Shown piece by piece: positions 8,130-16,516 of a DNA stretch of 64,000 nucleotides. The stretch covers positions 62,001-126,000 of the forward strand of contig NZ_BCTM01000002.1 in the NCBI RefSeq assembly GCF_001571285.1, given 5' to 3'. Positions within the stretch are counted from its first letter, which is position 1. Each line of letters begins with the position of its first letter. The DNA is from Kluyvera cryocrescens NBRC 102467 (GTDB lineage: Bacteria > Pseudomonadota > Gammaproteobacteria > Enterobacterales > Enterobacteriaceae). The notes below the pieces were generated by a model, which ran no database searches, was not told where the DNA came from, and saw only the letters and a list, made by a program, of their open reading frames with translations. The translations under genes and the position numbers were made by a program.

Positions 8130-10283
8130 TCAGGCCTGCTTTTTTTTGCCCGATGATGACGAGATATCCCGGCGAATGGCGGCAGGGGCATTCGGATCGC
8201 CGCTGAGCGGCAGGTTACTGAGCATGATATCAATGTCCTCAGCCGGCACCGGATCCGAGAACCAGAAGCCCTGCAACGCATCACAACCTAATCCAGAAAG
8301 GAGCCGCTGCTGTTCCTGCGTTTCCACGCCTTCAGCCACCACGTCCATATTCATCGAGTGAGCGATATTAATGATGGTGGAGACAATTTTGATATTTTTG
8401 CTGTTCTCGCGCATATCCTTGGTAAAACTTTTATCGATTTTCAGCTCGCCGGCGGGCAGGTCCTGCAAGGCCAGCATATTGGAATAGCCGACGCCGAAAT
8501 TGTCGATGGAGATGGTTATTCCGATCCGGCAAAAATCGTTAAAAATCTGCACACTGCGGTCGAAACCGTGCAGTGCCGCGGTTTCAGCCAGCTCAATGGT
8601 TAATCGCGTAGGCGAAATGTGGTGACGCAGCAGCGCATCGCATACCTGCTCATAAAAATTCTGCTGTTCAAACTGAACCGGTGAAATGTTCAACGATAGC
8701 GTCCAGTCATCGTGGCCAGCGCGGGTCCACTTGCGGAGCTGTTCGCAGCCTTTTTCCAGAACCCAGTTACCAACGGGAACGATTAGCCCGGTATTTTGCA
8801 GCGTGGGCAGGAACACCTCCGGCAGCAGAATACCTTTTTTCGGGTGTCGCCAGCGCAGCAGCGCCTCAAAACCATAAATACGTTTTTCTTTCACGTGATA
8901 TTTCGGCTGATACCACAATTCGAACTGCCCGCGTTCCAGCGCCTGCGTGAGATCCTGGAGGAAATGCGCGCCTTGCCAGGTGCTGTCGAGCATCGACTCA
9001 TGGTACATAACCCAGCCGTTGCGGCCGTTATGCTTCACGTGGTACATCGCGGTATCGGCGGAAAGTTTGAGATCCTGAGGCGTCTCACCGTGGCCGGGGT
9101 AGAGGCTTATTCCCACGCTCAGGGAGATTTGCAAAATCTGCCCGGAGTGATAGAACGGCCGGCGGATACTTTCGACCATCCGGGTGCAAATATCGGCAAT
9201 TTCCGCCTCATTGCAGTTGGGGGCCAACAGAATAAATTCATCGCCGCCGATCCGTGCCAGGGTCATTTTAGGGCTCAGACAGGCGCTCATCCGGTTAGCG
9301 ACGGAAACCAGTAGATTGTCCCCGACGTGATGCCCCCAGGCGTCGTTAATCAACTTGAAGCGGTCGAGATCCATCAGCACCAGCGCAAAGGTGCTGCCCG
9401 CCAGTCGCGACTGGTGAAGGCATGCCAGTAGCCGCATATCAATTTGGCTGCGGTTAGCCAATCCGGTTAAACCGTCGTAGCGGGCCTGTTGCTCAAGCTG
9501 CTGATTCAGACGTTGCAGATTTTCGGTGAGCCGCGTGGTGCGCACCTGCGAGTCGACCATCGAAATCATCAACATCAGCCCAAGCAGCAGCAGGGTGGTG
9601 ACGGTGACCCAAATGGACAATCCTTCTTCACTCACCATGGCATCATGGCCCGCCATCATATGACCATGGCCGGTGAAAGTGGCGGCACTCATCCCGGTGT
9701 AGTGCATGGCGGCGATGGCGATCCCCATCGCCAGCGCAGCGCCGATGCGCGTCAGTAGTACGCCTTTACTGTTCAGGCGTAAGCTAAACGCCAGCCACAG
9801 CCCTACGCAGGAGGCCACAATGGCGATAATCACCGAGGCAATAATCAGCGGAACGCTCCAGACAATATCATCGTGCGCCATCAGTGCCGCCATGCCCACG
9901 TAGTGCATGGTGACCACGCCGCTGCTCAACAGCGCGGTGGCAATGCACAGGCGTTTAAGCGATAGCGTATTTCCCGCGACGGCAATATTAATCGCCAGCG
10001 AAGAGGCGATAATAGCGGCCAGTAGCGAAACAATCGTCAGCTCAAGGTGATAGCTCATCGGCATCGGCATTTTCATCGCCAGCATGCCAATAAAATGCAT
10101 TGACCAGATACCAATGCCTAACGTTGCGCCGCCGGTTATTCGCCAGAACAGCGCTGCTTTTTTATTTGAGGCAGCAATTTTTGCCGCGCTGTCGAGTGCG
10201 ACAAAAGAAGCAATGAATGCCACCAGGAATGAAATACCGACTAGTATCGGGTCCCACGAAGCGTGCAGCATCATGCAATCCAT
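8130..10283 (-). CDS. MHYT-GGDEF-EAL cyclic di-GMP signalling protein
   Basis: A 717-residue inner-membrane protein with three parts. Residues 1-245 form an MHYT sensor with seven likely membrane helices and three motif copies (MHFIGM at 62, MHYVGM at 126, MHYTGM at 193); this domain is proposed to sense gases or redox through copper. Residues about 265-430 are a GGDEF cyclase domain with intact GGDEF at 346-350 and no RxxD inhibitory site. Residues 445-700 are an EAL phosphodiesterase domain with EALLRW at 473, ELAET and QGFWFS, but the usual DDFG is DNFG (Asp594, Asn595), replacing a metal-site aspartate. Start uncertain: ATG codons at 10283, 10274 and 10271; AAAAGG is correctly spaced only for the later two. 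Confidence 0.9.
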   Translation of the reverse strand: MDCMMLHASWDPILVGISFLVAFIASFVALDSAAKIAASNKKAALFWRITGGATLGIGIWSMHFIGMLAMKMPMPMSYHLELTIVSLLAAIIASSLAINIAVAGNTLSLKRLCIATALLSSGVVTMHYVGMAALMAHDDIVWSVPLIIASVIIAIVASCVGLWLAFSLRLNSKGVLLTRIGAALAMGIAIAAMHYTGMSAATFTGHGHMMAGHDAMVSEEGLSIWVTVTTLLLLGLMLMISMVDSQVRTTRLTENLQRLNQQLEQQARYDGLTGLANRSQIDMRLLACLHQSRLAGSTFALVLMDLDRFKLINDAWGHHVGDNLLVSVANRMSACLSPKMTLARIGGDEFILLAPNCNEAEIADICTRMVESIRRPFYHSGQILQISLSVGISLYPGHGETPQDLKLSADTAMYHVKHNGRNGWVMYHESMLDSTWQGAHFLQDLTQALERGQFELWYQPKYHVKEKRIYGFEALLRWRHPKKGILLPEVFLPTLQNTGLIVPVGNWVLEKGCEQLRKWTRAGHDDWTLSLNISPVQFEQQNFYEQVCDALLRHHISPTRLTIELAETAALHGFDRSVQIFNDFCRIGITISIDNFGVGYSNMLALQDLPAGELKIDKSFTKDMRENSKNIKIVSTIINIAHSMNMDVVAEGVETQEQQRLLSGLGCDALQGFWFSDPVPAEDIDIMLSNLPLSGDPNAPAAIRRDISSSSGKKKQA

Positions 10284-10649
10284 ACCTTTTCATAAGGGGG
10301 TTGTAATTAATCTATCAGCAAATTCTTAATTTAAGCCAGAAAAATAACAATATAGATACGTTCTTTTTACATGATTAAGCGCATCGATTTAAATATTAAG
10401 CATGGCTAAATTATCGTGAGATTTCTACAAGTTATTACGCGTATAAATTTATATTATTCTTTGAATCCATGATGTTAACAACCATGCTGCATCATTCCCT
10501 CTGTAGTTTCGCTTTGGTCAGGATTCCCCTCTGATAAAAGCAAAACTTACACTGCTAACGGTTAAAGTGGCACAAAAAGCTAAAATGGTCTGGCAAATAC
10601 AACTTCTGGTGATATAACCAAATTACACAGCAAGTGTTGGGGAAAGGTT
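10284..10649. other. AT-rich intergenic region between divergent signalling genes
   Basis: This AT-rich gap separates the MHYT-GGDEF-EAL gene from the chemoreceptor and must hold both promoters. I looked for a flagellar sigma-28 promoter before the chemoreceptor and saw only a partial match (TTAAAG near 10561 without a good -10). No small gene or RNA is supportable. Confidence 0.5.
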
Positions 10650-11819
10650 ATGTTTAAAAACATTAGCGTCCGAACGTTTATCATGGTGTTTATTCTGGCT
10701 GTTTTCCTTATAACAGATGTGATCTGCTTGATATTATCAAAAAATATATTCTTGCTTTCGCTGATTAATATTGTATGGGTAGCGGCATTGGCTCTGTTGT
10801 GGATTTATATGACAAAATACCTTGTCACACCAATTAATGCCGTCAAACGCAGTATCGACGAAGTTAATGATGGCAACCTGGCGGTACGAATACCCATATT
10901 TGGCAATAACTGTGCCGGTCGGTTAATTCCAGGAATCAATAATTTATCCAATAATATTTCGACGCTCGTCGCGGAAATTCGCGCGTCATCAGATAATGCG
11001 ATGACCATGTCGGATCAGTTGGCCAACCGCAGCGCAGAGCTGTCGGTGAAAACCGAACAGCAGTCAGCCACGCTAATGCAGACGGCGGCCAGTATGGAAG
11101 AGATTGCCGCCAGTACTAAAAATAATGCCGAACACACTCGACTCGCCAGCGAGCGTGCCGGTGAGGCCACACAATGTGCGCGTAAAGGCGGGGCATTAAT
11201 GGGCGATGTGGCAACCAATATGCAATCTATTACCGACTGCGCCCGACAAATGACCGAAATTATCGCCATGATTGACGGTATTGCATTTCAGACCAATATT
11301 CTGGCGCTGAACGCAGCGGTTGAAGCGGCAAGAGCGGGCGACCATGGCAAAGGTTTTTCGGTGGTCGCCGGTGAAGTCCGTAATCTGGCTCATCGCAGCG
11401 CTGAAGCGGCAAAAAATATTAAGACCTTAATTAACGTCACCAGCGAGAACGTTACCCAAGGAGCCAATATTGTCGCCGAGGCGGAAAAAAATATGCAGGA
11501 GATTGTTTACGGGTCGGGGGAATTAAGTAACCTGATGGAGCAAATCGCGGTTTCAACCTCTGAACAGGAAAAAGGTATCGATCAAATTACGATGGCCTTA
11601 ACGGAGCTGGAAACGGTGACCCAAAGTAACATCGGGGTGGTGGAAGAGCTGGCCGGTTCATCCGACGTTCTGAAACGCCAGGTGATTGAACTGCAGTCAC
11701 GTACGCAGAGCTTCCGTATCGGGAATGAAGCGCCTATGCCTGCGGCGACGGCCGCCGCGCCAGCGCTTCAGCCGGCGGTGGCCGGTAACCATGACAGAAA
11801 TTTCTGGCAATCTTTTTGA
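10650..11819 (+). CDS. Methyl-accepting chemotaxis protein without periplasmic domain
   Basis: A 389-residue chemoreceptor. Two hydrophobic segments (about residues 8-28 and 34-54) are separated by only a few residues, so there is no periplasmic ligand domain. A HAMP-like segment follows (about 55-108), then the methylation and signalling coiled coil with the conserved hairpin tip IAFQTNILALNAAVEAAR and VVAGEVRNLAHRSAEAAK. The C-terminus is FWQSF, matching the x-W-x-x-F tether that binds CheR and CheB (NWETF in Tar and Tsr), so it is probably a high-abundance-type receptor. GGGGAAAGG precedes the ATG. No adjacent che or fli genes. Signal unknown; it may sense membrane or cytoplasmic state. 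Confidence 0.9.
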   Translation: MFKNISVRTFIMVFILAVFLITDVICLILSKNIFLLSLINIVWVAALALLWIYMTKYLVTPINAVKRSIDEVNDGNLAVRIPIFGNNCAGRLIPGINNLSNNISTLVAEIRASSDNAMTMSDQLANRSAELSVKTEQQSATLMQTAASMEEIAASTKNNAEHTRLASERAGEATQCARKGGALMGDVATNMQSITDCARQMTEIIAMIDGIAFQTNILALNAAVEAARAGDHGKGFSVVAGEVRNLAHRSAEAAKNIKTLINVTSENVTQGANIVAEAEKNMQEIVYGSGELSNLMEQIAVSTSEQEKGIDQITMALTELETVTQSNIGVVEELAGSSDVLKRQVIELQSRTQSFRIGNEAPMPAATAAAPALQPAVAGNHDRNFWQSF

Positions 11820-11833
11820 GTCGTTTCACAGTT

Positions 11834-11861
11834 AAGCCCGGCATTTATGCCGGGCTTTTTT
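11834..11861 (+). terminator. Intrinsic terminator of the chemoreceptor gene
   Basis: AAGCCCGGCA pairs with TGCCGGGCTT around a TTTA loop and is followed by a T run. It lies 15 bases after the stop codon. Confidence 0.92.
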
Positions 11862-11983
11862 ATGTTCGCCCTAAAGCTTATAAGGGTTTTACCAACAATT
11901 TCAGCGCGATGGCACGTCCTCTTATTGCTTAACAAAAGCAGATGGCTAGACTATCAGGATAAATAGTTGCGACCGGAGGCGAT

Positions 11984-12967
11984 GTGGAAGCCATAAAGGG
12001 ATCTGAACTTAACGTGCCTGATGCCGTATTTGCGTGGCTGCTGGATGGGCAGGGCGGCGTGAAACCGTTAACCGATGCGGAAAGCGTCAGCAAAGATAAT
12101 CCTTGCTGGCTGCATCTGAATTACACTTATCCTGATAGCGCCCAGTGGCTGGCGAATACGCCGCTGTTGCCCGTAACGGTGCGCGATGCGCTGGCGGGGG
12201 AAAGCGTTCGCCCGCGCGTGAGTCGCTTAGGTGAGGGGACGCTAATCACCCTGCGCTGCATTAATGGCAGCACCGATGAACGCCCGGACCAACTGGTGGC
12301 GATGCGTCTGTATATCGATGAGCGCCTTATTATTTCGACCCGTCAGCGTAAAGTGCTGGCGCTTGATGATGTGGTTAGCGATCTGCAGGAAGGCAGCGGC
12401 CCAACCGACTGCGGCTCCTGGCTGGTGGACGTCTGCGATGCATTGACCGATCACGCCAGTGAATTCATTGAACAGTTACACGATAAAATTATCGATCTGG
12501 AAGATAATTTGATGGAGCAGGAAGTCCCGCCGCGCGGCTTCCTCGCGCTCTTGCGAAAACAACTGATCGTGATGCGCCGCTATATGGCGCCGCAGCGCGA
12601 TGTGTATGCCCGCCTGTCCAGCGAACGCCTGTCGTGGATGACGGATGATCACCGCCGTAGAATGCAGGATATTGCTGACCGTTTGGGGCGTGGGTTGGAC
12701 GAGATTGATGGCTGTATTGCCCGTACGGCGGTGATGTCGGACGAAATCGCCCAGATGATGCAGGAGTCGCTTTCCCGACGCACCTACAATATGTCGCTGA
12801 TGGCGATGGTATTTTTACCGAGCACCTTCCTGACCGGTCTGTTTGGCGTCAACCTTGGCGGTATTCCCGGCGGCGGGTCGCATCTGGGCTTCTCCCTCTT
12901 CTGTATTATGCTGGTATTACTCATTGGTGGTGTTACGTGGTGGTTACATCGCAGTAACTGGTTGTAA
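11984..12967 (+). CDS. zntB: Zinc transporter ZntB
   Basis: ZntB is a CorA-superfamily membrane protein that moves zinc across the inner membrane; early work described efflux and later structural work proton-coupled uptake. The 327-residue length is the same as in E. coli. A large cytoplasmic domain (residues 1-265) is followed by two C-terminal helices, with the family GVN motif in [11 protein letters not shown] between them replacing the GMN of CorA. The start is a GTG at 11984 with GGAG nine bases before; an ATG two bases upstream is out of frame. It is followed by the fnrS small RNA and dbpA as in E. coli. Confidence 0.95.
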   Translation: MEAIKGSELNVPDAVFAWLLDGQGGVKPLTDAESVSKDNPCWLHLNYTYPDSAQWLANTPLLPVTVRDALAGESVRPRVSRLGEGTLITLRCINGSTDERPDQLVAMRLYIDERLIISTRQRKVLALDDVVSDLQEGSGPTDCGSWLVDVCDALTDHASEFIEQLHDKIIDLEDNLMEQEVPPRGFLALLRKQLIVMRRYMAPQRDVYARLSSERLSWMTDDHRRRMQDIADRLGRGLDEIDGCIARTAVMSDEIAQMMQESLSRRTYNMSLMAMVFLPSTFLTGLFGVNLGGIPGGGSHLGFSLFCIMLVLLIGGVTWWLHRSNWL

Positions 12968-13013
12968 AAAATCACCTTTCTTGTGCACTTTACCGGTGAT
13001 AACGCGAATAAAA

Positions 13014-13027
13014 TTGAGCGAGGTCAA
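13014..13027 (+). promoter_or_regulatory. FNR box of the fnrS promoter
   Basis: TTGAGCGAGGTCAA matches the FNR consensus TTGAT-N4-ATCAA with a single change in each half. Its centre is about 42 bases before the predicted fnrS start, the position of a class II activator site, and AATATCGT at 13051-13058 can act as the -10 element. Confidence 0.8.
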
Positions 13028-13062
13028 TAAACCAGCAGCACAATCGAGGCAATATCGTTCCT

Positions 13063-13186
13063 GCAGGTGAATGCAACGTCAAGCGATGGGCGTTGCGCTC
13101 CATATTGTCTTACTTCCTTTTTTTTGAATTACTGCATAGCACAATTGATTCGTACGACGCCGGCTTTATAGAGTCGGCTTTTTTTT
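13063..13186 (+). ncRNA. fnrS: Anaerobically induced small RNA FnrS
   Basis: FnrS is an Hfq-dependent small RNA made under FNR control when oxygen is absent; it represses messages of aerobic functions, including sodB, which also lies in this window. The sequence begins GCAGGTGAATGCAACGTC, keeps the seed-rich central part (GCGTTGCGCTCC and CTTACTTCC) and ends in a hairpin GCCGGCTTTATAGAGTCGGC with a run of eight T. It sits between zntB and dbpA, the same location as in E. coli. The ends are inferred by comparison with the known E. coli RNA as I remember it; the 3' end is set by the terminator. Confidence 0.92.
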
Positions 13187-13302
13187 GCCCGTTTTCCGCT
13201 ACCTTCAAACCCTACCCATCGATTAATATGTCGCATCGGCCCGCGAGATCTGCGAGGATACGCGCCTGCTGAACGTCAGCCCCTAATTCGCGAGAAAATA
13301 TT

Positions 13303-14676
13303 GTGACCGCTTTTGCCACCCTGAATGCATTGCCCGCCTCCCAGATCGACAACCTGAACGACCTGGGATACCTCTCCATGACCCCGGTTCAGGCAGCGTC
13401 GCTGCCGGCGATCCTTGCTGGAAAGGACGTGCGCGTGCAGGCAAGAACCGGCAGCGGCAAAACGGCAGCGTTTGGTCTCGGCCTGCTGCAACACGTGGAT
13501 GCCAGCATGTTCCAGACGCAATCACTGGTGCTGTGCCCAACCCGTGAACTGGCAGACCAGGTTGCCGGCGAAATTCGTCGACTGGCCCGATTCCTGCCGA
13601 ACATTAAAGTACTGACACTCTGTGGCGGCCAACCGTTTGGTGCACAGCGTGACTCCTTGCAGCACGCACCGCACATCATTGTGGCGACGCCTGGCCGTTT
13701 GCTCGACCATCTGCAAAAAGGCACCGTCTCACTCGACGCGCTGCAAACGCTGGTGATGGATGAAGCCGATCGCATGCTGGATATGGGCTTTAGCGATGCG
13801 ATTGATGAAGTTATCCGTTTTGCGCCGGCCTCACGCCAGACGCTGCTGTTTTCCGCGACATGGCCTGCGGCGATTGCGGCAATCAGTGGGCGCGTACAGC
13901 GCGACCCGGAAACCATTGAGATTGACTCCGTTGATGAACTGCCTGCGGTTGAGCAGCAGTTTTTTGACGTGCCGCGCCACGGTAAAATTGCGCTGCTACA
14001 GCAGCTGCTGAGTCAGCATCAGCCGGCATCTTGCGTCGTGTTCTGCAACACCAAAAAAGATTGCCAGGACGTCTACGAAGAGTTGAACGCGGCGGGGCAG
14101 AGCACCATTGCGCTGCACGGTGATCTCGAGCAGCGCGATCGCGATCAGACGCTGGTACGTTTTGCTAACGGTAGCGCCCGTATTCTGGTGGCTACCGACG
14201 TCGCGGCTCGCGGTCTGGACATCAAATCGCTGTCTATGGTTGTGAACTATGAACTGGCGTGGGATCCGGAAGTGCACGTCCACCGAATTGGCCGAACGGC
14301 ACGTGCCGGCAACAGCGGTCTGGCGGTTAGCTTCTGTGCACCGGAAGAAGCGCAGCGCGCCAATATCCTTGCTGAAATGCTCAACATCAAGCTGAACTGG
14401 CTTCCTGCGCCTGCGAAATCACGCATTGTGCCGCTGGCGCCGGAGATGGCAACGCTGTGCATTGACGGTGGTAAGAAAGCCAAAATGCGTGCAGGTGACG
14501 TTCTTGGGGCGTTAACCGGCGATGTGGGCCTGGTGGGGGCGGATATCGGTAAGATTGATGTGCATCCGGCGCATGTGTATGTCGCGGTGCGCGCATCCGT
14601 AGCCCATCAGGCGTTTAAGCTGTTACAGAAGGGCAAAATCAAAGGTAAGGCGTGTCGCGCACGTTTACTGAAATAA
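13303..14676 (+). CDS. dbpA: ATP-dependent RNA helicase DbpA
   Basis: DbpA is a DEAD-box helicase that is activated by hairpin 92 of 23S rRNA and acts in assembly of the large ribosomal subunit. The 457-residue length is the same as in E. coli. In order: Q motif around MTPVQ, Walker A ARTGSGKT at 47-54, DEAD at 153-156, SAT near 184, and HRIGRTARAG near 330. The last 75 residues form the RNA-binding domain that recognises the 23S hairpin. The start is a GTG at 13303 with GAGAAA upstream. It ends in a strong hairpin shared with convergent ttcA. Confidence 0.95.
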   Translation: MTAFATLNALPASQIDNLNDLGYLSMTPVQAASLPAILAGKDVRVQARTGSGKTAAFGLGLLQHVDASMFQTQSLVLCPTRELADQVAGEIRRLARFLPNIKVLTLCGGQPFGAQRDSLQHAPHIIVATPGRLLDHLQKGTVSLDALQTLVMDEADRMLDMGFSDAIDEVIRFAPASRQTLLFSATWPAAIAAISGRVQRDPETIEIDSVDELPAVEQQFFDVPRHGKIALLQQLLSQHQPASCVVFCNTKKDCQDVYEELNAAGQSTIALHGDLEQRDRDQTLVRFANGSARILVATDVAARGLDIKSLSMVVNYELAWDPEVHVHRIGRTARAGNSGLAVSFCAPEEAQRANILAEMLNIKLNWLPAPAKSRIVPLAPEMATLCIDGGKKAKMRAGDVLGALTGDVGLVGADIGKIDVHPAHVYVAVRASVAHQAFKLLQKGKIKGKACRARLLK

Positions 14677-14686
14677 TACGTTGAGT

Positions 14687-14712
14687 GCGTCTCAGGCTAC
14701 TGCCTGAGACGC
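14687..14712. terminator. Shared hairpin between dbpA and ttcA
   Basis: A perfect 11-base stem (GCGTCTCAGGC and its complement) with a four-base loop fills the gap between the convergent stop codons. There is no long T run, but the symmetrical stem can serve both genes. Confidence 0.65.
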
Positions 14713-14720
14713 CAATCGGG

Positions 14721-15656
14721 TTACTTCACTTCGACGATATCCAGACGCAGATCATTCAACTGACCTTCTTCCTCTTCTGGCTGCCAGCCTACCGGTTGTA
14801 GCGGCAATTCTTCGCGGTCAAATGCCAGATCGCCACCATCAACCACTTCAGAGTCGTGATTCAGCCCTTTAAAATCAAACAGGTTAATATCGCTCAGGTG
14901 TGACGGAACCACGTTCTGCATGGCGCTGAACATGGTCTCAATACGACCTGGATAGCGTTTGTCCCAATCGCGCAGCATTTCAGCAATCACCTGACGCTGC
15001 AGGTTTGGCTGCGAGCCGCACAGGTTGCATGGAATGATTGGGAACGCTTTGGCTTCGGCAAAACGCTCAATATCTTTTTCGCGGCAGTAGGCCAGCGGGC
15101 GGATAACGATATGCTTGCCGTCATCGCTCATCAGCTTCGGCGGCATCCCTTTCATTTTGCCGCCGTAGAACATGTTAAGGAACAGCGTTTGCAGGATGTC
15201 ATCACGGTGATGGCCGAGCGCAATTTTAGTCGCACCGAGTTCGGTGGCGGTACGGTACAGAATACCGCGACGCAGACGTGAGCACAGAGAGCAGGTGGTT
15301 TTGCCTTCCGGGATTTTCTCTTTCACGATGCCGTAGGTATTTTCTTCGACAATCTTGTATTCAACGCCCAATGCGTCCAGATATTCCGGCAGAATATGCT
15401 CCGGGAAACCCGGTTGCTTCTGGTCGAGGTTCACTGCGACGAGGCTAAAACTGATTGGCGCGCTCTTTTGCAGGTTGCTTAGAATTTCCAGCATGGTGTA
15501 GCTGTCTTTGCCACCGGAGAGACAAACCATAATGCGGTCGCCATCTTCAATCATATTGAAGTCAGCAATGGCTTCGCCCACGTTACGACGCAGACGTTTC
15601 TGTAATTTATTCAGGTTGTATTGTTCTTTTTTAGTAATTGACTGATTTTCTTGCAT
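14721..15656 (-). CDS. ttcA: tRNA 2-thiocytidine biosynthesis protein TtcA
   Basis: TtcA thiolates cytidine 32 in a subset of tRNAs, using ATP and a [4Fe-4S] cluster. The 311-residue protein carries the PP-loop SGGKDS at residues 47-52 and the cluster cysteines in TTCSLCSRL (Cys122, Cys125) and PCNLCGSQ (Cys210, Cys213). ATG at 15656 matches E. coli TtcA (MQENQ). In K-12 the Rac prophage is integrated in the 5' part of this gene; here the reading frame is uninterrupted and no prophage follows. Its leader region is unusually structured (see the entry at 15681-15805). Confidence 0.95.
   Translation of the reverse strand: MQENQSITKKEQYNLNKLQKRLRRNVGEAIADFNMIEDGDRIMVCLSGGKDSYTMLEILSNLQKSAPISFSLVAVNLDQKQPGFPEHILPEYLDALGVEYKIVEENTYGIVKEKIPEGKTTCSLCSRLRRGILYRTATELGATKIALGHHRDDILQTLFLNMFYGGKMKGMPPKLMSDDGKHIVIRPLAYCREKDIERFAEAKAFPIIPCNLCGSQPNLQRQVIAEMLRDWDKRYPGRIETMFSAMQNVVPSHLSDINLFDFKGLNHDSEVVDGGDLAFDREELPLQPVGWQPEEEEGQLNDLRLDIVEVK
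15607..15632. other. Unoccupied attachment site of Rac-type prophages
   Basis: The 5' part of ttcA contains TTCAGGTTGTATTGTTCTTT, which corresponds, from memory, to the core sequence used by the Rac prophage in E. coli. It is present once and ttcA is intact, so the site appears empty here. This rests on recalled sequence and should be treated as probable. Confidence 0.5.
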
Positions 15657-15680
15657 TATTACTGTTCTCTAAAACCAAAA

Positions 15681-15805
15681 GGGGCATACAGGTAGCCGGT
15701 TTATCACGAGGTGCATCTACCGTTAACGCTGCGACTGACTTCCCGCGCGTAGCTTCTCGCCCTGCACGATAGACTAAGTCTACCCGTTGCGCGTTTTTAT
15801 GCCCC
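15681..15805 (-). ncRNA. Candidate structured RNA or leader upstream of ttcA
   Basis: On the minus strand this 125-base segment opens with GGGGCATA and closes with TATGCCCC followed by TTTTGGTTTT, so its ends can pair over eight bases. Inside, GGTAGAC and GTCTATC form a seven-base hairpin with a TTA loop. No convincing protein is encoded. It may be a structured ttcA leader or a separate small RNA ending in the T-rich tract. I recognise no known family. The remaining sequence up to 16117 holds only the promoter region of the next gene. Confidence 0.35.
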
Positions 15806-16117
15806 ATCCGGTACGCCATTAATGATGGGATCGCTCTAGCCGATAGCAGCCAGCAGGCAAAAGTATGCGCGTATGGTACGGATTACGGCGACGAATGCCA
15901 GCATGTTTTACAATAGCGCACCGGAGCGCCTGTTTTTCGGTGGCCTGGGCGAACGCCAAAGTCCTACGGATGTGAAATATTCGCTCGCTGAATTATTTCG
16001 ACATCTTTCGTCCTTCTTTGATACGCAATCTTTAAGCAAACTTTAGTGTGAATGACGTTAACTATCATGAGTGCATGGATAATCATTTATGAAATCATCA
16101 CATTAGGGAGTGCGTTT

Positions 16118-16399
16118 ATGAAAATTATCTCGAAGGTTATCCCGGCAATTTTTGCTTTTGTCATCTCGTCGTCAGTGATGGCAGCCGAGCTTCCGGAGGT
16201 GATTGGCAGTGACACCACGTCGGGGCTGAATAGCCTCGGAAGGGTGTCCGTTAGCGGCATCAACGGGAGCCCTGATGATGCCATTGAAGCGCTGCGCAAA
16301 AAGGCCGGCGCGATTGGCGGCGGGAAGTTACGGGTTATCGCGCTCAGTACGCCGGCGGATTCCAGCTTATGGACCGGCAACGCTGAAGTGTATCGATAA
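16118..16399 (+). CDS. DUF1471 (YhcN/BhsA-type) periplasmic protein
   Basis: A small secreted protein of 93 residues with a Sec signal peptide (MKIISKVIPAIFAFVISSSVMAA) and a DUF1471 domain. Members such as BhsA, McbA and YhcN are stress-induced surface proteins linked to biofilm, copper or acid responses. The typical pattern is visible: a strand around GRVSVSG, an alpha helix (PDDAIEALRKKAGAIGG) and two strands ending WTGNAEVYR. The ATG at 16118 is chosen because AGGGAG lies seven bases upstream and the signal peptide then starts correctly; the longer reading would bury it. It is a different paralogue from bhsA at 36298. Confidence 0.82.
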   Translation: MKIISKVIPAIFAFVISSSVMAAELPEVIGSDTTSGLNSLGRVSVSGINGSPDDAIEALRKKAGAIGGGKLRVIALSTPADSSLWTGNAEVYR

Positions 16400-16436
16400 G
16401 ACCGGAACTGGTCGCTCAAACGGCGACAGCCAGCTA

Positions 16437-16516
16437 CCGCCGCTAGCTTACCGGGATAAGCATCAGCTTTCTCTCTGCGCTGACGGTACGAGGTTCGAGT
16501 CCTCGGCGGCGGACCA
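16437..16516 (+). tRNA. tRNA-like gene with atypical anticodon arm
   Basis: The sequence folds as a nearly complete cloverleaf: a perfect seven-base acceptor stem CCGCCGC/GCGGCGG, discriminator A and encoded CCA; T8; a four-base D stem GCTT/AAGC with GG in the loop; a perfect five-base anticodon stem TCAGC/GCTGA; a five-base variable loop; and a T arm CGAGG/CCTCG with a consensus loop TTCGAGT. The odd part is the anticodon loop, 11 bases instead of 7 (TTTCTCTCTGC), so no anticodon can be assigned. The first base pair C1-G72 does not match any standard E. coli tRNA that I know. It could be a decayed tRNA, an unusual tRNA, or a tRNA-mimicking RNA. Confidence 0.6.

Noticed and set aside
10540..10620. 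Possible sigma-28 flagellar promoter before the chemoreceptor
   Set aside because: A TAAAG element is present but no acceptable GCCGATAA-type -10 at the required distance.
15631..15819. Minus-strand open frame of 62 codons overlapping the ttcA start
   Set aside because: Out of frame with ttcA and without similarity; the underlying sequence is better explained as a structured leader.
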